Source: an uncultured Prevotella sp.
GTDB lineage: Bacteria > Bacteroidota > Bacteroidia > Bacteroidales > Bacteroidaceae
Direction: 5' to 3'
Assembly (NCBI GenBank): GCA_900553285.1
Contig: USCX01000052.1
Coordinates: forward strand, 1-9,422
Length of the DNA: 9,422 nt
Part shown: positions 1-5,071 of the stretch, piece by piece
How the letters are laid out: every line of letters starts with the position of its first letter
How positions within the stretch are numbered: the first letter of the stretch is position 1
The notes under the pieces: generated by a model
The model's input: only the letters and a program-made list of their open reading frames with translations
Databases searched by the model: none
What the model was told of the DNA's origin: nothing
Program-made: the position numbers and the translations under genes

Positions 1-32
1 CCGATAGTCTTTTCCGAAATGCTAAAAAAACG

Positions 33-40
33 TATATTTG
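33..40 (+). promoter_or_regulatory. Candidate Bacteroidales -7 promoter box (TATATTTG)
   Basis: TATATTTG exactly matches the TAnnTTTG -7 consensus of Bacteroidetes housekeeping promoters. A TTTC at 11-14, 18 bp upstream, is a 3-of-4 match to the -33 TTTG element. The box lies 58 bp before the kinase ATG, a sensible leader length. TAnnTTTG is only six fixed bases, so several chance matches are expected in a window of this size. The position before the first gene of the rightward unit is the main support. Confidence 0.4.
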
Positions 41-46
41 CAAATA
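35..46. repeat. 12-bp perfect palindrome overlapping the promoter box
   Basis: TATTTGCAAATA reads the same on both strands and overlaps the candidate -7 box at 33-40. A symmetric site over the promoter could be an operator for a dimeric regulator. A 12-bp A/T-rich palindrome can also occur by chance, and no regulator gene is adjacent. Confidence 0.3.
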
Positions 47-98
47 ATCGAAAAAACAGACAGGGCGTGAAAGCCTGCCATTTCATCGGCTCATAATC

Positions 99-839
99 AT
101 GGAACTAATCATCAATCCGAAATACGAAGGACTGCGTGACTTCCTGTCGCACATCGACGAGCACTTTGCGACGGGCCGCGAAATTCATCGCGGGCGTAAT
201 GTGTTGCGCGTGGTCGACACGCCTGATTTCCCGGTCAATGTGAAGCGCTATGGCATACCTGCCCTGCCCAATCGGTTCATTTATACTTTTTTGCGCCCCT
301 CAAAAGGCCGCAGGGCTTATTTCAATCCCCTCAAGCTGCGTGAGCGGGGCATTGAAAGTCCGGAGCCCATCGCCTATGTGGCTGAAAAACGTTTCGGTTT
401 GATTTCGACCACCTATTTCGTCAGTCGCCAATGCCCCTATCGCAGAAAGTTCTACGAGTTCGGCGACGCCGATCCGGAGGCTTCGGCCGACATCATCCGC
501 GCTTTCGCGCGGTTCATGGCCCGGGCACACATAGAGGGTATTCTTCATCAGGACCTGTCGCCGGGAAACATCCTGTTCGATAATGTGAACGGCACGTGGC
601 GCTTTTCGCTTGTAGATACCAACCGGATGCACTTCGGTCCGGTCAGCGTGGCGCAGGGCTGCGCTAATTTCGCGCGGCTGTGGGGACAGAAGGGGTTCTT
701 CGAAATCCTGGCCCGGGAGTATGCCGCCGCCCGCCAGGCAGACCCCGAGTTCTGCCGTACGGCCATTTTTGCCGCCCGCGAACGCTTCTGGCGTCGTTAT
801 ATCCGCCACCACGATGTCGGCTATGACCTTGAATTTTAA
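99..839 (+). CDS. Lipopolysaccharide kinase, Kdo/WaaP (InaA-like) family
   Basis: This is a 246-residue cytoplasmic protein with a minimal protein-kinase-like fold. Visible landmarks are a candidate ATP-binding lysine, K49 in VNVKRY, the catalytic loop HQDLSPGN (residues 150-157, with D152 and N157), and a metal-binding D173 in LVDTNR replacing the usual DFG. E82 is a plausible alpha-C glutamate. Length and loop sequence fit the Kdo/WaaP kinases, which phosphorylate Kdo or heptose in the LPS inner core; similar genes are common in Bacteroidales. No signal peptide or membrane segment is seen. The ATG at 99 lies shortly after a stop codon and gives a full-length domain. It is followed after 21 bp by the DUF5672 gene, probably in one transcript. 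Family assignment is firm; the exact acceptor (Kdo, heptose or another glycan) is not known. Confidence 0.88.
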   Translation: MELIINPKYEGLRDFLSHIDEHFATGREIHRGRNVLRVVDTPDFPVNVKRYGIPALPNRFIYTFLRPSKGRRAYFNPLKLRERGIESPEPIAYVAEKRFGLISTTYFVSRQCPYRRKFYEFGDADPEASADIIRAFARFMARAHIEGILHQDLSPGNILFDNVNGTWRFSLVDTNRMHFGPVSVAQGCANFARLWGQKGFFEILAREYAAARQADPEFCRTAIFAARERFWRRYIRHHDVGYDLEF

Positions 840-860
840 CGCCCAGTCCGATTTGTGGCC

Positions 861-1643
861 ATGCAGCTGGTGAAAATCATCGTTCCGCTTTACCGGGATA
901 CATTGAGCGGGAGTGAGGAGGCCTCGTTGCGCCAGACGGTCAGGGTGTTGGGGCACTATCCCCTTGAAATTCTTCTGCCGGAAGGCGTTGAAACGCCTTC
1001 GTTGGTGAGTGCGTTGCGGTTGCCGGTGTGGCGGGTGGGCGACGATTGGCTCGGTACGCGCAATGGCATAGCGGGATACAACCGGATGATGCTTTCACGG
1101 GCCTTTTATGCGCACTATGCCGATACGAGGTATCTTCTTGTCTGCCATGCCGACGCATGGGTGTTTCGTGATGAGCTGGCTGAGTGGTGTCGTAAAGGCT
1201 ACGACTGTGTCGCCGCGCCGTGGGTGCGGCGTCCGGTTTATGACCTGCCGCTTGTTAAAACCTGCATGGACGCCATTGCGCGTTATCGGGCACGCAGAGG
1301 ACAGTTCTGCCGGCAACAGCTCTACGGAAAGGTTGGCAACGGCGGTTTCTCGTTGCGCCGCGTGGAGGCTTTTGCCGGGGCGTGTATCCGCTATGCGCCT
1401 CAGATCGGGCATTTCCTGGCCCATCGGGGACACCAGTGGAACGAAGATGTGTTTTGGGCTACCGTTCCTCGGGAGTTCAGTTATCCTCCTGTCGAAGAAG
1501 CACTGCGTTTTGCATTCGACATGCACCCCAAGTATTGTTATGAGGCCATGGGGAAAAGCCTGCCGTTCGGTTGCCACAGTTGGAGCAAGCCGCGCATGTA
1601 CCGTTTCTGGAAAGACGTCATTCCGTTCGCTCCGAAGAAGTGA
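861..1643 (+). CDS. DUF5672 family protein, probable glycosyltransferase
   Basis: This is a 260-residue cytoplasmic protein from the ATG at 861; a GTG at 855 would add two residues. I place it in DUF5672, a family with a GT-A-like pattern found in glycan clusters. Landmarks, numbered from the GTG, are TRYLLVCHADAWVF (91-104), where HAD sits where a nucleotide-sugar metal site would be, DCVAAPW (117-123), GNGGFSLRR (161-169), the acidic motif NED (196-198) and LPFGCHSW (236-243). The first strand KIIVPLYRD also fits a GT-A Rossmann start. It follows the LPS kinase by 21 bp, so it may add a sugar to the same LPS-core or surface glycan. Its own activity is not established. The gene is about 60% GC in sampled lines and ends 9 bp from the convergent nucleotidyltransferase gene. 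Confidence 0.82.
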   Translation: MQLVKIIVPLYRDTLSGSEEASLRQTVRVLGHYPLEILLPEGVETPSLVSALRLPVWRVGDDWLGTRNGIAGYNRMMLSRAFYAHYADTRYLLVCHADAWVFRDELAEWCRKGYDCVAAPWVRRPVYDLPLVKTCMDAIARYRARRGQFCRQQLYGKVGNGGFSLRRVEAFAGACIRYAPQIGHFLAHRGHQWNEDVFWATVPREFSYPPVEEALRFAFDMHPKYCYEAMGKSLPFGCHSWSKPRMYRFWKDVIPFAPKK

Positions 1644-1652
1644 GTGGCCGTT

Positions 1653-2777
1653 TTAATTCGTCCGCCGTCGCGTGTTTTTGCGGAGGGCGCGGAGGGCGAA
1701 AATCATCATGTTGCGGGTCTTTCCCCACCATGCCGCACGGAGTTCGTCCGGCAATAGCAGGTTGACTTTTGCACTTCGCTGGATGAGCAAACGTAATTTG
1801 TACAGACGATGGAAGCGTCGCTCTATCGCATGAGGTGAGAAGCCGTTTCCGTAATTCCCGCTGGCCTGCACCAGTTGTAACAGTACTTTGGCGCGCCTGG
1901 GATCGGCCGACCAGCGGTAAGGGAAATCCTCTTCCGGTGCATGGAAGTAGGTGACGGCCACGGTAGTGATGGCGTCCGTCAGCCGGGTGAGCCGCAAGTC
2001 GTCCACCCAACGGTTGAATAGTCGAGCGTCAATCTCAGCGTGTCTTTTGTGGAGGTACATGAAGATGTCGCAAAGCTGGCGGAGGCCGATTCCCTCGCTG
2101 ACGATGTGGTTGGCAAAATGGACCCACAGGTGCAGCAAGCCGACGGTGGGTGGCAGCAGGTCGACGTGACGTCCGGCAAAGCAGGCGCGAGAGTTCGGCT
2201 CGGCCTTCATGCCTTCGGCAAAGGCCGCCTGCAATTTACGGTTGAGGCTGCGGTTGTAGAAAATTGACAGGAGAAAGTGGTTTTCCACGCAGAAGCCTTT
2301 CCACTGGAACTCCACATGTTTGTTGGTTTGAGGGTCGTAGCCGGTGACGGCTGTCCCGTTGGCCCGCGCCCATACGTCGGTGGCCGCAAATCCCTCGGGA
2401 AGGAATACATCGATGTCACCCGGTGTGCGCCATTCGGGGTGCGGATAGTTCAATGCCACGCTGTGTCCTTTGAGGAGGATGGGGGTCGCACCCAAATGGA
2501 CGTAGGTGTCGAAAAGCTCGGCGATGCGTTCGGACATCATTTCGTTAGTTTGTTCCAAACGCAGAGAGTAGGCGTAGAGTTCGAGCAGGAGCTTGCGCGG
2601 CGGGCGGTCAGGGGGAGAGGCCAGCAAGGCCGCTTCATACAAAAGTCCCTCCGTGCGTTGCTGGCGGGCCCATCCCGACGCTGCGAGCCAGTCGTCTGGA
2701 CTCACTTTCCCGATGGCCCGGCCATATAGGGCGACTGCTGTCAGGTTGAGATAAACAGGGAAAGTCTTGTTGTCCAC
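1653..2777 (-). CDS. PF14907-type nucleotidyltransferase-fold protein
   Basis: This is a 374-residue soluble protein resembling the uncharacterised nucleotidyltransferase family NTP_transf_5 (PF14907). The core is ILLKGHSVALNYP (100-112), followed by R117 and the acid pair in GDIDVFLP (D121, D123). That is the KG...R..D-x-D arrangement of Pol-beta-fold nucleotidyltransferases. A second family signature, HLWVHFANHIV then GIGLRQLCDIFMYL, spans about 216-242. The start is GTG at 2777, in the same frame as the upstream wecG-like gene and separated from it by TGA and two codons. No better start exists nearby. It is the last gene of the leftward unit. Members occur in polysaccharide and lasso-peptide clusters, but substrates are mostly unknown. 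Transfer of a nucleotidyl or phospho-group to a glycan or carrier would be a guess. Confidence 0.82.
   Translation of the reverse strand: MDNKTFPVYLNLTAVALYGRAIGKVSPDDWLAASGWARQQRTEGLLYEAALLASPPDRPPRKLLLELYAYSLRLEQTNEMMSERIAELFDTYVHLGATPILLKGHSVALNYPHPEWRTPGDIDVFLPEGFAATDVWARANGTAVTGYDPQTNKHVEFQWKGFCVENHFLLSIFYNRSLNRKLQAAFAEGMKAEPNSRACFAGRHVDLLPPTVGLLHLWVHFANHIVSEGIGLRQLCDIFMYLHKRHAEIDARLFNRWVDDLRLTRLTDAITTVAVTYFHAPEEDFPYRWSADPRRAKVLLQLVQASGNYGNGFSPHAIERRFHRLYKLRLLIQRSAKVNLLLPDELRAAWWGKTRNMMIFALRALRKNTRRRTN
1680..1697 (-). repeat. Tandem 9-bp duplication at the gene 3' end
   Basis: GCGGAGGGC occurs twice in direct tandem on the forward strand (1680-1688, 1689-1697). Within the nucleotidyltransferase gene it encodes a repeated Ala-Leu-Arg (residues 361-366) close to the C-terminus. 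Being a multiple of three, it keeps the frame. It is probably a small slippage duplication in a basic, poorly constrained tail. Confidence 0.6.
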
Positions 2778-2783
2778 CGGGCG

Positions 2784-3494
2784 TCAGAGTTTATGAAGCA
2801 TCAGCAAGTAAGCGAACTTTATCAAGTGGATTTGGCGCTTTATGCGGCTGGGCTGCTTGATGAGGCGATAGAGAAATTCCATGTTATGGTCAATCCACCA
2901 GCGGGGCGCTCGTTTGACATGGCCGGTATATACGTCGAAACTCCCGCCGAGGCCCTGATAAATGGCGAGGTGGCGGTGCAGCATGTCCTCCATGAGCAAC
3001 TCTTGTTTCGGTGACCCCATGGCGACGAACACGATGTCCGGCTTCTTTGCGGCGATATCGTCGATCAGAGCCTCGCGCTCTTCCTTCGTGTGCAGATAAC
3101 CGTTACGGTATCCTACGATACGGATGCCCGGAAACTGCCGCTTCATCTTGTCAACCGTCTCGTCGATGACGTCCTGTCGGCCACCGACGAGGTAGAACGT
3201 CTTTTCCTTGTAGTATGTTGTTGCGGTTTGCAGCCACAGTTCGCATCCCGGCAGTTTGCAGGCCTCGGGATGCCCCTTCTGACGCATGGCGTACATGGCT
3301 CCGATTCCGTCGCAGTAGCCGATGTTACGGTTGATGATGCCGCGCGTTTCGGGCGTGGCGTGCAGGATTTTTTCAGCATTTATGGAGATAAGGATGCCTT
3401 TGTGTTCCATGGCAAAGGCGAGCAGCTCCTTGAACGAGCGGAACGGGTAGACCTTGACGCCGTTGAGCGTCACTCTGGGGTCGGTTGCGGGCAT
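2784..3494 (-). CDS. WecG/TagA/CpsF family (GT26) glycosyltransferase
   Basis: The product is about 236 residues from the ATG at 3494; an upstream GTG at 3509 would give 241. The family acts at the membrane surface, moving a sugar such as N-acetylmannosamine or its uronate onto an undecaprenyl-pyrophosphate-linked first sugar. Landmarks, in 241-residue numbering, are SINAEKI (42-48), the catalytic-type aspartate D67 in YCDGIG, FYLVGG (105-110), VAMGSPKQE (162-170), GLGGSFDVYTG (187-197) and the C-terminal appendage RAPRWW...EFLYRL...P.R (200-222). These match the family along its full length. It lies downstream of the acyltransferase gene and in the same frame as the nucleotidyltransferase gene, two codons after its stop. 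Family assignment is very secure; donor and acceptor sugars cannot be read from sequence. Confidence 0.93.
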   Translation of the reverse strand: MPATDPRVTLNGVKVYPFRSFKELLAFAMEHKGILISINAEKILHATPETRGIINRNIGYCDGIGAMYAMRQKGHPEACKLPGCELWLQTATTYYKEKTFYLVGGRQDVIDETVDKMKRQFPGIRIVGYRNGYLHTKEEREALIDDIAAKKPDIVFVAMGSPKQELLMEDMLHRHLAIYQGLGGSFDVYTGHVKRAPRWWIDHNMEFLYRLIKQPSRIKRQIHLIKFAYLLMLHKL

Positions 3495-3537
3495 AGTCTG
3501 ACTGTTCACTGTTTTTTCCAGATATTCAAAACTGAGA

Positions 3538-3545
3538 CAAAGGTA
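3538..3545 (-). promoter_or_regulatory. Candidate internal -7 promoter box (TACCTTTG)
   Basis: Read on the minus strand, TACCTTTG matches the Bacteroidetes TAnnTTTG -7 consensus in the gap between the acyltransferase stop and the wecG-like start. Transcription would begin roughly 30-40 bases before the ATG at 3494. No good -33 TTTG is seen at the expected distance. The same octamer also occurs inside the ATP-grasp coding region (5039-5046), so chance is a real possibility. Confidence 0.3.
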
Positions 3546-3572
3546 ACAAGATTTTTCCGGAAGAGGGGTACG

Positions 3573-4076
3573 TCATGTCCTGTACTTGACGATACGGGCA
3601 GGATTGCCGGCCACGACGGCATAGTCGGGTACGTCTTTCGTGACGACGGCTCCCGCGCCGATGACCGCGCCGGTGCCGATCCTCCCGACGTGGGCAAGGA
3701 TGTAAGCCCCGCGCCCAATCCATACGTCATCGCCGATGGTGAGCTTCGTCTTGGGGTAATACCCTTGTCGGCGTATAAGGGTGTTCTTGTCTTCATAGCG
3801 ATGGCCTCCGCCCAAGACAGTTACATGTGGTGCAATCAGGACGTAACTACCCACGGTCAGTTCGGTATTTTGCAGGTGGAAGAAGTCGCCGAAACCGGAG
3901 TGCGCCCCTACGCTGATGCGGTTGAGGCCGAAGTAGGCGTGACGACCCACGTCGATGTATCCTTCGGTGTGTTCGAACATTTTCCGGCAGAGAAAGGAGC
4001 GCAGGCGTGTGCTCCATTTGCCCACAACGGGCACGACTGTGGAGGGCAGGTAGTAAGCGAACAAATAGTAGGTCAT
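3573..4076 (-). CDS. Left-handed beta-helix (hexapeptide) acyltransferase
   Basis: The product is 167 residues from the ATG at 4076. It belongs to the hexapeptide-repeat acetyltransferases resembling colanic-acid WcaF and NodL/LacA-type enzymes, which move an acetyl group from acetyl-CoA to a sugar hydroxyl. Numbered from M1, imperfect hexapeptide turns run from about residue 38 (GYIDVGRHAYFG) to residue 148. A loop holds H92 in GGGHRYED, the likely catalytic histidine. The C-terminal signature IGAGAVVTKDVPDYAVVAG (139-157) followed by NPARIVKY is typical of the family. The 4076 start overlaps the upstream stop as ATGA, which suggests translational coupling. A TTG at 4115 would add 13 unlike residues and is less likely. 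Sampled coding lines are about 55-68% GC, much richer than the gene upstream. The role is probably O-acetylation of the repeat unit. Confidence 0.9.
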   Translation of the reverse strand: MTYYLFAYYLPSTVVPVVGKWSTRLRSFLCRKMFEHTEGYIDVGRHAYFGLNRISVGAHSGFGDFFHLQNTELTVGSYVLIAPHVTVLGGGHRYEDKNTLIRRQGYYPKTKLTIGDDVWIGRGAYILAHVGRIGTGAVIGAGAVVTKDVPDYAVVAGNPARIVKYRT

Positions 4077-5071
4077 TGCGTACCCCCCCCTATAACAGTT
4101 TTTTTGGATGGGCAAGGCGTTTCATGATTTATTTTTTTTGCGAGGTTTTCTTTGTAGGGAGATGAGTTTCGTGGCTTTGTGTGGGATTGTTGCAGATGTA
4201 TCTGTATCAAAGGGGTGAAGTCTTGCCTGATGCTTGTAATGGTGTCTGGGGTCAGCGTCATTTCCCCGAATATGGGCTTACCGCCGATTTCGTAGAAATC
4301 TACGCGTACGAAGTCAATGCCTTCACTCAACGTGGCGGCCAATTGCCGCATCGTTTGGAAGGATTGAGGGAGGGGAATGGGATGCGTAATCGGGAGTCGG
4401 ACGGCCTCTTCGATGGGGCGCCAATTCATGTCGAACAACATGTTGGACGTAACATGGCCATTGAGTTTCCTGCCTTCGTAATAGAGCACAAATTGTGGCT
4501 TTCCTTGGAAACAGAAGAACTTGTAATCAGAGGGCAGGCTGTCTGAACCTTTTTCCTGTTCAAGATATTCTTCGGCCAGTATAAGCGGTCGGATGCGGGA
4601 ATAGTGGATTTGTCCAGTCAGGTCGCCATAAGGAAAGTGCAGCCAGTAATCCAGTTTCTTCCGTATTGCCTCTTGGTTTATTCCTTGCTTGTTTTTGACG
4701 ATAACATTACTGCCACAGCCATTGTTTGTTTTCAGAACGAAGCGGTCAGGCAGCGTGTCGAAATTTATAGCTTGGGCAGACGACCATGTACCGTAGAGCT
4801 TGTTTAGGTACTGGGTTCCTATTCGTTGTCCGACATACTCGCGTACGGCAACTTTATCCGCCAGTTGGGCGAAAAAGTCCAGAGATGTGTCTTTCCTGAA
4901 AAGCTGGCACATGACGTATTCTTGAAGGTTGTGTGGGTGATGCCAGTTGATGATTTTCTTGGTCCATCGGTAATAGCGCAATGCAAAGACACTACGCGGG
5001 CACATAGCAGTGATTTTAGCTATTGTGCGGACTATGGGCAAAGGTAATGGTTTCATGATTCGTCTATTCAT
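4073..5071 (-). CDS. TupA-like ATP-grasp protein
   Basis: This is a 332-residue soluble protein matching the TupA-like ATP-grasp family (PF14305). Landmarks are LPDRFVLKTNNGCGSN (107-122) with the nucleotide-binding K114, ILAEEYL (164-170), SDYKFFCFQG (181-190), the metal/ATP strand DFVRVDFY (253-260) and FGEMTLTPD (268-276). The family is named after a Bacillus protein linked to teichuronopeptide synthesis. ATP-grasp enzymes usually form amide bonds, so addition of an amino acid or similar group to a sugar acid is plausible, not shown. The ATG at 5071 overlaps the upstream gene by 8 bp; an ATG at 5056 is the alternative. Residues after about 295 form a polar tail without clear family motifs, encoded through A8, A7 and G8 tracts. 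Sampled lines are about 38-45% GC. Confidence 0.88.
   Translation of the reverse strand: MNRRIMKPLPLPIVRTIAKITAMCPRSVFALRYYRWTKKIINWHHPHNLQEYVMCQLFRKDTSLDFFAQLADKVAVREYVGQRIGTQYLNKLYGTWSSAQAINFDTLPDRFVLKTNNGCGSNVIVKNKQGINQEAIRKKLDYWLHFPYGDLTGQIHYSRIRPLILAEEYLEQEKGSDSLPSDYKFFCFQGKPQFVLYYEGRKLNGHVTSNMLFDMNWRPIEEAVRLPITHPIPLPQSFQTMRQLAATLSEGIDFVRVDFYEIGGKPIFGEMTLTPDTITSIRQDFTPLIQIHLQQSHTKPRNSSPYKENLAKKINHETPCPSKKTVIGGGTQ
4083..4090 (-). repeat. G8 homopolymer at the gene overlap
   Basis: The forward strand has eight consecutive C (G8 in the coding strand), seven bases before the acyltransferase ATG and inside the last codons of the ATP-grasp gene (Ile-Gly-Gly-Gly-Thr-Gln-stop). With G9 or G6 the ATP-grasp frame would run straight into the acyltransferase frame and fuse the two proteins. 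G8 is unusual in this otherwise A/T-leaning gene. Confidence 0.75.
4132..4139 (-). repeat. A8 homopolymer with an adjacent out-of-frame stop
   Basis: The coding strand reads GCA followed by a run completing eight A and then TAAA. In the A8 register it encodes Ala-Lys-Lys-Ile-Asn and continues to the ATGA overlap. With one A fewer it becomes GCA AAA AAA TAA and ends the ATP-grasp protein at once. The tract lies about 55 bases before the annotated stop; an A7 run (4099-4105) and the G8 run follow. Confidence 0.7.

Larger units (their letters stand above)
1..98. other. Leader region upstream of the LPS kinase gene
   Basis: No complete gene is visible here. The stretch is A/T-rich in its first 60 bases and holds a promoter-like box and a 12-bp palindrome, listed separately. 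Forward frame 1 is open from the window edge to a TAA at 94-96 (31 codons, ending ACHFIGS). This could be the tail of an upstream gene, but the stretch is short enough to be open by chance and I recognise no family in it. The reverse strand shows no credible gene. Confidence 0.5.

Noticed and set aside
300..956. A 218-codon reverse open frame opposite the LPS kinase
   Set aside because: The kinase on the plus strand carries the expected catalytic residues. The antisense frame shows no domain and reflects GC-rich codon structure.
1095..1577. A 160-codon reverse frame and a 182-codon plus frame (1108-1656) over the DUF5672 gene
   Set aside because: Both overlap the well-supported DUF5672 frame and have no family features.
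1661..1684. TCCGC/GCGGA pairing at the convergent junction as a bidirectional terminator
   Set aside because: Five base pairs with a 14-base loop and no proper U-run do not make a convincing intrinsic terminator.
4077..4115. TTG at 4115 as the acyltransferase start
   Set aside because: The ATG at 4076 forms an ATGA overlap with the upstream stop. The extra 13 residues come from homopolymer-rich sequence and do not resemble the family.
3090..4127. A 345-codon forward open frame across the wecG-like and acyltransferase genes
   Set aside because: It lies antisense to two genes with full-length family matches, has no recognisable motif, and is explained by the high GC of those genes.
5039..5046. 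TACCTTTG on the minus strand as a promoter
   Set aside because: It lies inside the start of the ATP-grasp coding region with no suitable gene start downstream. A six-base consensus is expected several times by chance.
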